A stretch of 64,000 nucleotides of DNA. Origin: Catonia carolina (taxonomy: Eukaryota > Arthropoda > Insecta > Hemiptera > Achilidae). Below are positions 12,985 through 25,404 of this stretch, piece after piece. The stretch covers positions 378,081,220 to 378,145,219 of the forward strand of contig JAQMRL010000001.1 of NCBI GenBank assembly GCA_035578175.1. Direction: 5' to 3'. A program made the position numbers and the translations under genes. The notes below the pieces were generated by a model that was not told the origin of the DNA, did no database searches, and was given only the letters and a program-made list of their open reading frames with translations. Numbering within the stretch: the first letter of the stretch is position 1; every line of letters starts with the position of its first letter.

Positions 12985-13660
12985 TTGAGACCGCAGTGGT
13001 TCACTTAAGTCAACTTCTGGGCACTCTCTTCCGGTTCTTTTCTTTGATTTTCCTCCAGTAATCTTCCATTCTGGCAGATCTTCTTAGCCTTTCTTCTTCC
13101 GGAAAGATCACTTTCCAGCTTCCTCTTTCATCAACTTTTCCTTGGAATTTTTATCTTTTTATAGTTTCAGCTGTTCGGTTTTAATTTCTAGATCTTCAAA
13201 GGTGGTGCCTAATTCTTCCATATATTTCTCGATTTCTCTTAACCATATTACTTCTGACGTTTTCTGGTAGAGTTTTATGACTATTTGGTTTGTGATTCTA
13301 TCTTTGGATGTTCTGATTATATGTCCAAAGAAGGATATTCTCTTTATCCTCATCGTTTCTGTTACCGATTCGGTCTCCTGGTAGACCTGTTCAATTGGTA
13401 GTAATCTCCATTCTATTCTCCATCTACTTGGTGCCTCTTTTCTATGCAGGTTCTAAGAATCCTCCTTTCAAGTTTTTGAACTTTATCTATTCTGTTTTCC
13501 TGTTTTAATTTGAATAGAGTTTTGCACCTTTATGTTATCTTTGGTTGTACGATCATTTTGTGGTGTTTTATTTTAGTTTTGATTGATAAGGCATTTTATA
13601 TTATAGGTGTTTTTGGTGATTAGTTGTGATATTTTTTGGTACTTTCCTCCCATGCTTCCT
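12985..13660 (-). pseudogene. LINE polyprotein 3' region, decayed
   Basis: Read on the minus strand, pieces in changing frames spell a LINE C-terminal region: KVQKLERRILRTCI...KRHQVDG, then MRIKRISFFGHIIRTSKDR (the box equivalent to 'FGHVxRM'), ITNQIVIKLYQKT, WLREIEKYMEELGTTFEDL, and a last part ending near PEVDLSEPLRS. Only the SFFGHI-to-EQLKL part (13159-13353) is still an open frame of 64 codons. Several stops and frameshifts separate the rest. The order and spacing match the post-RT domain of RTE-like insect LINEs. It is a different lineage from the 10.1 kb copy, because the text of the boxes differs throughout. Confidence 0.8.
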
Positions 13661-14777
13661 TTTCGTTGTTGTTGTAAGTGATGATTTCTCTCAAGTATTA
13701 AGAGGATTGTACGAGTTCTATATATTGGTCGTTAATTTGGACCTTGTTTATACATAGCACGTCTGTTGCTATTATTTGATTTTTTCAAATGAAATTCTAG
13801 AACTTTATTACATAAATTATTTAGATTATTAACTTGTAAATAAAATTTAGAATCTACATAATACTTGTACGTCTACAATGATACGAAACGTAAAGTAAAT
13901 TTGCGTTTGTACAAACTAGTACATTTTGATTAAATCAGAAATGTATTTCAAAACGTATTCAAGAAGACGTATTCCTAAGGAATTTTTTGGAGAGATGAAA
14001 ATGTATTATATAACATAATTTTTTTTCTTACCTGTAATAAATCAGCTTTAATAAAACTTTTAAAAATGTGTTGTTTAATAAAAAATTTTAATTAATCTTA
14101 TTTTTGCTTAGAACTGTAAGTACGTACATTTTTTAAATCATACGTATAAATGGATCACAATAAATGTGTAATTTTTCCTTATACTAAAATAAAAATGTAT
14201 TACTCAACTACACTTATGAAAACTGATGCTGTTGTTTTTTCTGCACAATATGAATAAACATTGATGCAAAATGAACATCTACATAAAACTAATTGTAAAA
14301 AATACTATATTACATTGTTTAAAACATATTTTATCACCAACAGTGATCAAATAAATCAGCGTTCTACAATGTGAATAACAAAACTTCACACTTTACGGAC
14401 ATTATAACTAATATTCATTTCTAGGTAATTGTAAATTATGAGCCATTATTTAATAAAGAACTTTTAAAATAACAAAAATGTATGCTTCGCTCGTTACGTT
14501 GTTAAAAAATGTAATGTTACGAATGGAATACAGTTTATATGTTGCCATACCGTCTCGTAAACTCATTGATACATTTAGATTATAAATGCATAATAAACAC
14601 TATAATACTCATGTTTCATTTTTCAAAAGTCAAGCCTTTAAAATTACTGTATAATTATTGTGTTATATAAGGAACTTATTAGGACTTCGGTTTATTTGAG
14701 TTTAACCATTTTTTCTACATGCGGAAAAAGCTAAATGTTTTTTATGCAGCTATATGTTTGAAGATTTTACCTAACAT
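13661..14777. other. No gene recognised
   Basis: AT-rich, no repeated family or motif recognised. Confidence 0.5.
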
Positions 14778-14785
14778 AGTTTATA

Positions 14786-15169
14786 ATCTGCCCATAACAG
14801 ACAGGTGAAGTGCCAAATTATTTACACTCAATCTGTTCGTTACAGGGCTACAATAAATAGTTCTGTTTCTTATCACATGGTCACCCAATTAAATGACTGA
14901 ATCATTTAAGAGCAGAAGAGGTAGAGGTTTAAAAGACACTAATCAGATTATCTCCTCTGAAAATGATGAATTTCATTATACAGCCAGACCGTGTAGTAAA
15001 TAAAGTAAAGGTGTCATTTCCAGAGTGAAAAATATGTGCTTTTCAGAGGGTCCGGCGTGCTGATAGGCGTACTTTTCCACTCAGTGAGGAAGGCAGGATA
15101 AACCATCCCACTCCTCGTTTTACTCTACAGTTTCAAACCAGAATTTCGACTGATGACCTAAACAACAAC
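14786..15169 (+). repeat. Family B retroposon, full-length
   Basis: Begins CTGCCCATAACAGACAGG and ends TGATGACCTAAACAACAACA. AGTTTATA flanks both sides (14778-14785 and 15170-15177) as a putative target duplication. Confidence 0.88.
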
Positions 15170-15177
15170 AGTTTATA

Positions 15178-16152
15178 TTATATGTAAATCAAACAGAATT
15201 TAAATTAAGGCATCGCAATCACCAGAGCAAAATATTTACGTTTACTGGTACTTAATAACCAGATTCTGACGTAATCTATAAGATATTGTTATTATACTTA
15301 TTTAGTAAATTGATAGTTTAGAATAGAACTTATTTAATAAAGATACAGATATATGCATAAAATACAAAAAAACTGACCATACAGGAATTTAAAAGTAAAG
15401 AGATGAAACGGTTACTAGTGCTAAAGTTCTTTACGTTTGCTAGAGGCACAAAAGTGAAATATATTCTTATAAAATTAGTTATATGCAGTGTTTTTTAAAC
15501 CTATATTGCAGGTATCGTAAATGATAAAAAATAATCTTATAAAAATATTATATTATTGTGTTATTTAAAAGTGAATTATGGGTGAGTATTTCATGTAGTT
15601 CCATAAACAGTTTGAATACACGATAAGGAATCGGTCAAAGTAAGCGTGATGAATACGGCTGGTTTATCTTAAGTTCAGTTTTACGATAATGGTTTTCGAT
15701 GAGCAATACACACCAAGATATCTGTTAAAGTTAAATTTAGGATTTTCAAAAGCTTTTTTCATGCCTCATTTTCAACGTACTTTACCTTTACTGTTTTTTT
15801 CTTTCGTTCTTCCGTTGGTTTTATTTTTCTCTAAAGCCCTGTAACGTATTAATTTATATTTTTACTTTACTCGATTCAATGCTTTTCTCGTTTTTGATCT
15901 ATTTTTCTGGCCAGTTATATTAGAAATACTTTTTTGTTTTCAAAAGACTTTTAATGAACTCTAAGTACGTAGGTATGTAATGGCGTTTCTTGCCTCTGTG
16001 GTATTGCGTTTGAAAAAAAACACTGGATGAATAAAAATTTATACTGAATTTTAGAACACATTTTTACGACAATAAAAGATTATATATTTCTATAGAACAG
16101 ACGCCCGTTTCTTACCCCTTAAAGGTAAGATTTTGATTTTAAAATAATATTA
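15178..16152. other. No gene recognised
   Basis: AT-rich, no coding or repeat signal recognised. Confidence 0.5.
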
Positions 16153-16440
16153 AACCCACCGGGTTGGTCTAGTAATAAAGTCCTCGCCGCGAGTCAGCTA
16201 CTTAACAGCTGATTTTTGGAGACAAAGGTCCTGGTTTAAATAGTAGTTAAGGTTTGTATGGATTAAAGGTTAAAGGTTTTAAAGGTTTATACGGATTTGA
16301 ATACAAGAAAGTGGTTACCAGTGTACTATGATGGTTGGGGTTAAATTAACCACACATTCTCAGGAATGGTCAGTCTGAGTCTACATAAGACTACAGCTCA
16401 TTCACACGTTATAAATATTCTACCTCATCTCATTGCGTCA
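16153..16440 (+). repeat. tRNA-derived SINE, second type
   Basis: The head CCACCGGGTTGGTCTAGTAA is an A-box-like start and AAAGGTCCTGGTTTAAATAG a B-box-like block. The body contains TACGGATTTGAATACAAG, TTAACCACACATTCTCAGG and GACTACAGCTCATTCAC. I recall very similar SINE sequence in hemipteran genomes (recollection, not checked). The copy is old, with many substitutions and a local TTAAAGGTT duplication. Confidence 0.7.
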
Positions 16441-16637
16441 CGGGGTTCCATATTGTTCTTAAATTAAACAGATTACAAAGTAAGCACTCACTATTAAGGA
16501 TAAAAAACAAACATTTTATTCTAGATACGACGTAGAAAATACGCATGACGATCTTCAAATTTGTCACTCCTCGAGAAATGCCATGTAGCTTATTGAAATA
16601 CTCGTAGTATGTATTTCTAAAATAGGTTTGTCACTCT

Positions 16638-16697
16638 TTTTACTTTCTCTTCCTTCATTCCTATATAATCATATAGGAATGTAGTTTTTAGCGATTG

Positions 16698-16728
<31 letters not shown>

Positions 16729-17518
16729 TTTGAACAGAATATCTCAAGAACGGAACATCGTACGAACTTGAAACTTTAAACTTAAGTTAGATACCACAGA
16801 CGACCCGACACGAACATTTTCATCAAAATCGGTCAACCGGAAGTAGCAGTTTAGTCATGTCATTTTTCACATTTTTGCAATTATTTAAAAAACGGCTGCT
16901 ACGATTTTCTCATCTTCTGATTTACTAAATTTGTTATGCTCTACAAGATACAGTAGATGCCATGACTGCTGAAATTATTAGGGAAGTTGTTTTCTCGTAA
17001 AACAATTGTTTTTTTATCAATTGGTTTTTTTAAGATTGTGACTTTAATACGCATTTTTGGGCTAAAATGTTTTATAATAAAAATTGTAGAGAATTTTAAA
17101 ATCCTAAAACTTTAATTTGAAATATTTTTTGTATGACGTTTAGTTTAGCGTTAATTAGCGATTTTCTGTTTTATTCACGTAAATGTGTAAAAAATCGGTT
17201 TTTAAGATTTCAGCCCTAGTATGCATTTTACGACAAAACTGTATAATGAAATTTATAGAAAATTAAGAGATCTACAACTTTTATTTTGACCATTCTTCTC
17301 TACAGAGCCTAGTTTAGCGTGAAAGAGTTGTTTTCACTTTTTTTACGCCAAACTGAAGTTAATTTTCATTTTGCGTCTTTCACTCCTGATAAAATTAGGT
17401 TATCTTTATTGAGGTTAGTTCGTTTGTTTACTTCTTATGTTTTATAACTAATGTTAGGTTATATTGTTAATAATTTTCGTTGGCAAGAGAAAGTCATGTG
17501 AATGTTTCACACCAGATC
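16638..17518 (+). repeat. Family A interspersed element, copy 2
   Basis: Near full-length. Starts TTTTTACTTTCTCTTCC, has (GT)n at about 16699-16724, then ATCTCAAGAACGGAACATCG. Both internal modules are present (about 17031-17165 and 17205-17345). It ends GGCAAGAGAAAGT...CACACCAGATCT. Confidence 0.85.
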
Positions 17519-18183
17519 TCTTAGACGCAAATAGCTAAAATATAAATGTTTTAGTGTTACTGTTCGATCCACGAAGAATAAATTTTTCAACTATCGGCTC
17601 ACTAGATGATCAGGAGAATAAACAACTTGAGGAGATTGAATGAGTGAGTCAGGAAGCCAGTAAGGGTTTTCGCATTTGAGGTTAGCCATATTGTCGGATT
17701 GAGATTTATGTAAATAATAAACAACTTTTCTTCTTTTATTACAACAAAATCTACAATTTATTTATTTGTGAAACAAAAAGTAGCGAGTTTTCTTTTTTAC
17801 GTGTCATTACCGAAGAAAAATCTTCAATAAAAAAACTGTGTTGGTATTTCTTGTGTTGTTTTGTCACTTTAAAATAAGTAGGCATACGTTGGATGTCTTC
17901 GTTTCAGTGGGCTTGTCGTTTATGAATTGTTTAAAAGTCAGATGGCGACTGTTTTGTATGTAAATCGGCCTTCTGTGGTGTTTTGTACAGAATGTGTTGA
18001 ATTCTCGTTGGATTGTAGGAATGTTGAAAATTCTGTGTAGTATGTTGTTTATTGTGTACCAATGTGATTAACATCACAACAATAAACCGTTTTTATTTAG
18101 TGTTTCCAATTATTTAAAGTTATATACTATGTCTGGGTCATAAGCTGGTACATTTAGTGAGTTAATACTGTTTATATTACATC
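17519..18183. other. No gene recognised
   Basis: Less AT-rich than its surroundings, with no open frame of note. No repeat family recognised. Confidence 0.4.
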
Positions 18184-18210
18184 GGAACTGTTTATATTAT
18201 AAACAGTTCC
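18184..18210. repeat. Perfect palindrome
   Basis: Two 13 bp arms (GGAACTGTTTATA and its reverse complement) separated by one base. A further half-site, ACTGTTTATATTACAT, lies just upstream. Confidence 0.85.
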
Positions 18211-18392
18211 AATGGAGGAGGAGGGTTCTTTACTGATGTCGGATCAAGTGGCTAGGCGGCGGGTTTTTGGTTGGTAGGCGATTCCGGCCTCCTTAGGCTG
18301 GACGAGGCCGCCTTAACTAAGTCCAACACTACTTCCCCCATCATGAGGGAGTGAAAATGAGTTTTCCTCGCCGCCTCGGATAAAAAAAAAGT
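18211..18392 (+). repeat. GC-rich segment ending in poly(A), possible LINE 3' end
   Basis: About 170 bp of markedly GC-rich sequence (GGCGGGTTTTTGG, GACGAGGCCGCC, CCTCGCCGCCTCGG) ends in a run of A at about 18382-18390. The composition break and terminal A run suggest a retroposed 3' end. No coding motif was recognised. Confidence 0.35.
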
Positions 18393-18523
18393 TACTTTTA
18401 AGTCGTTAATGTAGCCTATGCATATTTACACAAGTTACTAAATTAACTTTTGTTAAATGTTTAGACTGACAATCGGATTAACACAGATATTTATAAAAAA
18501 TTTTTATGTTTGTAGAACATTGT

Positions 18524-18910
18524 TCGTAACAGACAAGTGGTGTTAAATTATTTGCACTCAATCTGTTAATTCGAGGGCTGCAAAAGTAGTTCTGTTTCTT
18601 AGCCATGGCAGCCGATTAAACTGACTGAAGTATTTAAGAACAGAAGAGGTAGAGTTGTAAAAGACAGTAGTCACTGTTATCTCCACTGAGATTAAGGAAT
18701 TTCATTATACAGCCAGAGATTGTTGTGAATGAAGTGAAGGTATCGTATGCAGAGTGAAAAGTAAATGGTCTTCAGAGGGCATGCTGTTAACATACTTTCC
18801 CACTCAGTGAGAAAGGCAGTGAGAGAGGTAAACCACCTCACTCCTCGTTTTACTTGGTAAAGCCTCTAGAGGTTCAAACCAGCCTTTTCGGCTGATGGCC
18901 TAAACAATAC
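18524..18910 (+). repeat. Family B retroposon, full-length
   Basis: Starts near CGTAACAGACAAGTGG and ends GATGGCCTAAACAATAC. Flanked by AACATTGT (18516-18523) and AACACTGT (18911-18918), a putative 8 bp target duplication with one mismatch. Confidence 0.85.
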
Positions 18911-18918
18911 AACACTGT

Positions 18919-19442
18919 GTAAGTGGCATTAGAAAATAAGCGGTAGCACCAGTGGGTGACTGCATACTTATATATTGTGGAAGGGAGGGGATAATATTGA
19001 TAAGAAAAACTGTTCGTTAGTTTTACGTAACTAGTTGCTGCAAATCTAAAATAAATTTTAAAAAATCTGGGTTACAAGAGGGAACGGTGGATTTTAATAA
19101 TATGCAGACCCTCACCGTGAATCCAATCGAAGACCTTCCGGTTTGTAGTCTACCACACTGAACAGTAGATCGTAAAGGTACCCTTTAGTATAGAGTGACT
19201 TATCACACAATTTACTTATCTGAAATGAAAGCAACGTAACAAAAAAAAACATCCTAATGCATTAACAATTTCTAGACTAATCATAACTACATAATGTATT
19301 TTGTAACATTTTTGCACACTTTATACCTATTTGCATAACTTACATACATTGTTTTATGATAAGTAAGTTTTCATTGTTATTAACAGTACAGGCCGTTACC
19401 AGGATTCAGCAGTCTTGCAAAATTCTATATTAGTTTTTTTTT
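18919..19442. other. No gene recognised
   Basis: AT-rich spacer between two family B copies in opposite orientation. Confidence 0.5.
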
Positions 19443-19453
19443 ATATTATTGTT

Positions 19454-19849
19454 GTTGTTGTTTAGATCAACAGCCGAAAGGCTGGTTTGAACCTCTAGAG
19501 GTTTTACTAAGTAAATCGAGGAGTGAGGTGGTTCACCATTGCCTTCCTCACTGAGTGGAAAAGTACGCTTATCAACATGCCGGGCCCTCTGAAAAGCACA
19601 TATTTTCCACTCTGTAAATGACACCTTCACTTCATTCACCACAGGGTCTGGCTGTACAATGAAATTCATTACTTTCAGATAAGATAACTCTGATTAGTGT
19701 CTTTTATACCTCTACCTCTTTTGTTCTTAAATGATCCAGTCATTTAATTGACTGACCATGTGATAAGAAACAGAACTATTTATTTTAGCCCTGCAACGAA
19801 CAGATTGAGTGTAAATAATTTAACACTCCACCTGTCTGTTATGGGCAGA
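19454..19849 (-). repeat. Family B retroposon, full-length
   Basis: Minus-strand copy ending in (AAC)n (seen as GTTGTTGTTTAGATC on the plus strand). ATATTATTGTT occurs at 19443-19453 and again at 19850-19860, a perfect 11 bp target duplication. A 79-codon minus-strand ORF inside is shared with other copies and is an incidental frame of the repeat. Confidence 0.92.
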
Positions 19850-19860
19850 ATATTATTGTT

Positions 19861-20723
19861 AAGAGTGAAATAACCAGCAATATGTTTTTCTTTTTTCGTT
19901 CAGAAAATCTATGAACAGTTTTGCTACTAAACACAAAAAACAATTAAAGTCAAATATTAGTCGATAAAACAAAATCCTGTAATACCCTTTCTATATCTGT
20001 AAAAAAATACAAAAATATAACTTTTAGATATATAAAAGTCATTATGTTGTGTTAGTACTGTTCTGTACAGCCTTTTCTAGATACACTCAACCAATAAAAC
20101 AAAACTTGTAATAACTTGAAGTTCAATATGTTTTTCGTAGAAAGAAACTTATAACCAAACCAATATCTTTCAGTATTCTACTTTTATCGTCCATTTAAAA
20201 TGTTACTTTTTGTCGGTTCCCCGGACATATCTGACCAACCAAGCGCAGCAACTGACCACTATAAAATTGACATGAAATATTTTATTTCATCCCAATATTC
20301 AATATAAGTATTTTTCTTTGACAATGTATTTATATACGTTTCGTTAGATTTTTATCAGTTCTGATTTGTATTCGGTTTAGGTGATATAAAAAACTTCTTT
20401 GCAATATTACTTACCCGTATTTAGAATACAAAATTTTTATTATTGAGGATGAAACACTAAAATACTGATTTCTTTCTGGGAAGTCTAGAGTTTTATTTGT
20501 TAATTAAGCTATCTAAATTATTAGAAGTTTAATCTTTAAAAAAGCAATGTAACTGGTCAGCAAGGTAAAGTTCTGAGGGATATTTTACCAATAAAATTTT
20601 CAACAAGGCAAATAAATTATCTACGCTAGATCTAGAGAAAGGATAAAAAAACTTTGAAATGTGATAGGAATGATGAATAAAGAAATAAACAAGTCAGCGT
20701 GAGGTAAAAGTAGGATTTCATTT
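19861..20723. other. No gene recognised
   Basis: AT-rich, nothing recognised. Confidence 0.5.
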
Positions 20724-21338
20724 AGGCCGCTTTCACACCGGTAAAACTCAACCTCGACGCGATTAAAATGACTCGGCCGAAAAACGAGTCGCGTCGTGCA
20801 TGTTCGCACATCGAGGTAACTCAACCTCGACGCCGTTGGTCAACCTTTTCTTCGAATCCATCTGCAGTTTACAAAATGTCAAGTGATGAAGAAGACGTAG
20901 TCGTTGCTTATTACTATTTAAGAAGAAACAGTATCACAGTATATCCAGGAGCTGTTGGATATCACCGTATATAAATAATAATCGTAATAGAGGAGCGTAT
21001 GTGTGTGCTCTATGAAATTTCCTGTGATGAAAACAAATTTAAGTCTTTTTATTGTTTGCCAAAAGAAAGGGAATATTCTGTCAAATTAAAATTGTACAAA
21101 AACGGATATTTTTCAACTTCAAGCACAAAGGCTACGTTGGCTGCTTCGTCTGTTTTGATTATACGCGACCGGTAGAGCAGATGTTGGACAAGTTGAGTCG
21201 CAATCGATCGGTCCGATCGAGGTTGCATCGATCTCATACTGGTGGGAGGGCGATCATATAAATGTAAGGGTAGGACTCGTATCGGATGTCGAATCGAGGT
21301 CGAGTCTCAGTCAAGTTTCACTGGTGAGAGAGCGGCCT
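20724..21338 (+). mobile_element. PIF/Harbinger-like non-autonomous element
   Basis: A 615 bp element bounded by AGGCCGCTTTCACACCGG on the left and, on the opposite strand, AGGCCGCTCTCTCACCAGTG on the right. Flanks are TT...AA, compatible with the TWA target preference of PIF/Harbinger. It is GC-richer than the surroundings and has repeated TCAACCTCGACGC-like subterminal words. It keeps a transposase N-terminus-like ORF but no catalytic domain, so it looks like an internal-deletion derivative. Confidence 0.75.
20876..20974 (+). pseudogene. Truncated Harbinger-type transposase N-terminus
   Basis: A 32-codon frame starts at the ATG after ACAAA and reads MSSDEEDVVVAYYYLRRN before diverging and stopping. 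A Met-Ser-Ser-acidic start followed by an aromatic-rich hydrophobic helix resembles the N-terminus of many PIF/Harbinger transposases as I remember them. The DDE domain is absent. Position about 150 bp inside the left TIR is where the transposase start would be. The identification rests on one short motif plus the TIR context. Confidence 0.5.
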
Positions 21339-21362
21339 AACTTAAACGGTTAACTTAAACAA

Positions 21363-21795
21363 AACGTTTTTTCTATGAGAGAACAGCCTCTCCGACAGTT
21401 TCAGCTGACATGGCGCCTACCGTATCTTGTAGAGCATAAAAAATGCAGTAAATGAGGTGATTTTTTTAAAAATGTAGAAGCCATTTTTGAGGAAATCGCA
21501 GAAAAATGAAAGATGACACGAATAAACTAGTACTACTTTCGGTTGACGGATTTTGATGAAAATGTTCATGTTGGGTTCTCTAGTGGTATCTAGTGGTGTC
21601 AAGTTTCAACTTCGTACGATGTCGTTCTTAATTTTTCTGTTCAAACATAGACCAGTCGCTAAAAACATGTTTTTTGGGTTCAGGGATTTGAAAACGTGTT
21701 TATCCAGTGAAAATTCTATTTTGAAAAAGTGACATGAAAACAATACTTCTTCTTTCCTATATATTCATACAAGCAAGAGAAAGTAATAAGTATGT
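21363..21795 (-). repeat. Family A interspersed element, 3'-truncated copy 3
   Basis: Minus-strand copy containing the start (ACTTTCTCTTGC and the ATATAGGAAAG hairpin arm), the AAACATGTTTTTAGCGA block and the GCGCCATGTC block. It stops before the internal modules. The (GT)n tract is absent. It lies 25 bp from the Harbinger-like element. Confidence 0.8.
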
Positions 21796-24700
21796 AAACA
21801 AATATATTTAAGTTATTTAGTTAAACCTTGTTACCGTGGTATTTTTACCATTATGTCTTATACAGATCTTCTTCTCTTGAATGAGACAATCAGCTGCTCA
21901 ATATTCAGTGACCTACTTATTTTTACTTCTGGGATAATTGGTTTTGGTTTTTTATTTTTTAACAAGCGATGAAATATAAAAACATCTTACAGCTGATTCT
22001 CAGAAAAGAAGGTCACTCCAAAAAGAATAAATCAAAAATAGGTACTTCAACAGGATGAATTTTGGGTGAATGCAGTGTTGTATATGTCCACAACCATATG
22101 GCAATTAATAGTTTCTGGTAGTCTATAAAGTGGGTTATTCATATAAGTTGGTTACAACAGCTACTACAATATTTGTTTTGCGAGCGGTTAAAAGAAATAT
22201 TTAATATAAAACCAAATACCGACTATGGAACTGAATGAACATTTAAATTAAATTTGAAAAATGTAAAACATAAAAAAGCACGCACACAATTTGATTTGTA
22301 CACAACACAAAGTAAATTTGTAATATAAGTATTGTTTACTCTGAAAATATAAATGTATGTCATAAATAACAATCAAAATAACAGTACTAAAATATTCTGA
22401 AACTAACTAGCGCTTACGAATGTACAAGTAATATAATAATAGCAATAGAGTTAATTAATTTTTAAAATTATATTTATATATAATATGTTTTGTAGAGGTT
22501 CATATATTTTTACTTTATCAATTTTTCATTTTATAACAGTGGTTTTCAAGCAGCTACTCATTTTTCATGTTTCCAGAGAATCCTTATAATACAACGGATT
22601 TCCCTCAAGCTTTATCATTTTTTTTACGTCATACCGCACAAAGAGACATTGTTGAAAACAATAGACTGTAGAGTAGGTTGTTTGTCAGGTACCTGAGCCC
22701 TGCTCTATATAGCTGATTTTGTCCTATCTCACGACAAAGCTTTACTGTAATCCCAAACTTTTATAAGAACAAATAACGCAAAATTTCTAGAATTTGTAGG
22801 ATGATATTTTCTAACAACAAGAAAAACAAAGACATTCGGGTAAGTTTTCATGACATGGATAATTCGGTATACAAATATTAATATGTAACTCTATCAAGTA
22901 TGTTTAATTTTTATCTCAAAAACAAATAAAAACAAATTCAAAGACAACATAACAACCCGCTAAAGCCGATGTACTCAAAGTACACAATATACAGTGTTAT
23001 AAAAACTTCTTTAAGTAAAATCTGGTAGTTTACAGATACCGTCAAATCGTATTTTTTACATCAGTTATCTTGAAGTTTTTATTTTCTTTTCTACAGAGTT
23101 GGTTTATATTGATGGGAACATAAAAGTTATGATAGCTTCTTGTCAATCAATGCCATTTTATATCACGTTAAGTAACTTTAAACGTTTCTAAAAACTCTTT
23201 TTCACTCCCTTATTCACAGTTTTCTTTCACTGTACGTTACTTTTCATTTGTCCGTCCATCCAGTGTTATTCTTTTGTTCGTCCTTCATGAAAGAGTAATT
23301 TGTAGTCTCCATTTGGTTCGGCTCATTTTTTTCTCACGGTTTATTATAATTTTTCAAAATTTGTGACGTCTTCAAACCTTTTATCTGACATTAGGTCTGT
23401 TTAATTGCCTATAAATTTATTTTTCAATTGTTTTATTCCTTTTCTATTCAGGTGTTTGTTGAACTTTGGTCTCAATTTTCGGACTTTCTCCGTTATCTAA
23501 CTATTTTTATGTACAATTGCATACTTTCTTGTAACCTGCTATCTTCGAACCCATTAGTTTAGGTAGGTAGTCTTCCTACTTAACATCATTGTAAATTTAT
23601 TATATACTGTAACTTTGACATTTATCTTTAAAAATTACTATGTTAAATGAAAGGTGTGTTACCTTCTCTTATAATTTTTATTCATTTAGAAATTTCTTGA
23701 ATATTTTCTAAAACTACCTACTCCCATTTTTTCCTGTTCAAAATTAAGTAAATTAAAAATTAATAAACTATGAGGTTGAAACCTAAAAAACGTAAGAAAC
23801 ATTTGAAAAACCTTGTTTTGACGAGTAGTTCTGCTTGATGTAAGTAATTTCTATAAATTTAAATGTAGTATAACTTTACTAAATTCTTTCTAATAATTTA
23901 AAAAAATATAAAATAATTAACCAAATTTTGTCATATAGCCTAAGTATTGTTCTAAACAATCTGAGTAAGGAAGGAAAAATAAATAACCGTCCTTTTACAA
24001 GATTTTTCGCAACGCCACCGTCACTAATAGGTAATTTATTGGTAACTTTATAGGACATTTTTTTCCGTATCATTGTATGGTTACTCCGTTTTCCAGCAAT
24101 CAATTTGGGACACCTTATCTGCCTCACCCAGTATATTCATGACATGGCTTAATTCTTATCTAAGGTATTTTAAACAATTTCTATAAAACGTATTAAGTGG
24201 AAATACCTAAAAATTAATAAGAAGTTTTAATTTTAAAAATGTTTATGGAGAATTAGCTTCAAAGAAATGTGAACCTAAATTGCCATTGCAAATTATACGG
24301 CGCAACAGGCCTCTAAAACAAAATTTAAGGAAGATGAAGATAAAGCAAAGCTCCAAAAACCTCTTCTCTAATACCTCTACGGCAAAGTTGGATCACCTAA
24401 TCATTTCAAAAAATATAATATATCCTTTAATAGATATTATCTATCAGCGATGCAAAATTTCACTCTAGTAGGGCTTACGGTTTAACCGTTGTTGCAGATG
24501 CTAACTAATTAATTGCATAAACTGGATTCGATTCAAACTGTAATCTACATTTTCGAAAAGTGTATGGCTTTGATAGAAATGAAGATTAATGTAAAATGAT
24601 GTTAATCACATAACGATATCATAGCAGATTAAATAGTTATAAAATCCACTGAGATTTATCTGTAATACTCATAACTTAGCAAATAATTAGAGTATTTTCC

Positions 24701-25404
24701 TCATGTCGCATTCCAATCCAATTCAATTTAAGTTGTACAAATAAGTTGTATTCAATTTAAGTTGTAAGTTGGGTTTATTACAACTTAAATCAACATTAAA
24801 GATATGCAAACTTTATAGTTAGTTGGTTGTTTTTATTATTAAATAATGTTAGTTTATAAATGTTTAGTTCCGTTCACAAAAAATAACTTCATATTTTAAA
24901 TGTATTTCGTATGTCAAATATTTTAAAAAAATAATAAAAACACTAAATGAATGTTACCGATTTTGGTGTTTCGTTTCCATCATGATACAAAATAATTTAT
25001 AACAAAATACCCTTTTCAAATAAACAGGATACCTGGTTAAGTTTTATCTCACACTATATACATTATATATTATACTACAATAATCAAAATAACACAAACT
25101 ACCTTCAGCAACTTAAGAAGTGGCACAGAACTCCGGAATTAATTACACAGGTCAGTGCTGGTTTCAGGAAAAATAGTCAAAAAATCCATCACATAACATT
25201 TCTTCACAATAATTTAAAAAAAAACAAACTAATTATTAGTTTGTTTTAATGTTGTCAAAATTGATAAAAAATTTTATTTTATTTCTAAATCATTTAATAA
25301 AAAATGAGGCATGAATTAATATTTTTGATATTTTATAGTTAGTTAGTTTATTAGTTTGGTTATAAGGAAAAAGTCTTTACTCTATACTTTTCTGATGACC
25401 ACGC
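21796..25404. other. Long AT-rich stretch, no gene recognised
   Basis: About 3.6 kb. A small segment at about 24000-24140 (minus strand, GGGTGAGGCAGATAAGGTG...) has the look of a transposon end, but no partner was found. ATTCAATTTAAGTTGTA is directly repeated near 24720 and 24753. Confidence 0.45.
25221..25247. repeat. Perfect palindrome
   Basis: Two 13 bp arms (AAAACAAACTAAT and its complement) around a single T. No flanking element was recognised. Confidence 0.8.

Noticed and set aside
19430..19669. Small protein gene (79 codons, minus)
   Set aside because: The frame lies inside a family B copy and recurs with changes at 45171-45425; it is an incidental ORF of the repeat.
23879..24127. 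82-codon minus-strand ORF as a gene
   Set aside because: No domain recognised. The 24000-24140 part looks like a transposon end, but no matching TIR was found, so it was not called.
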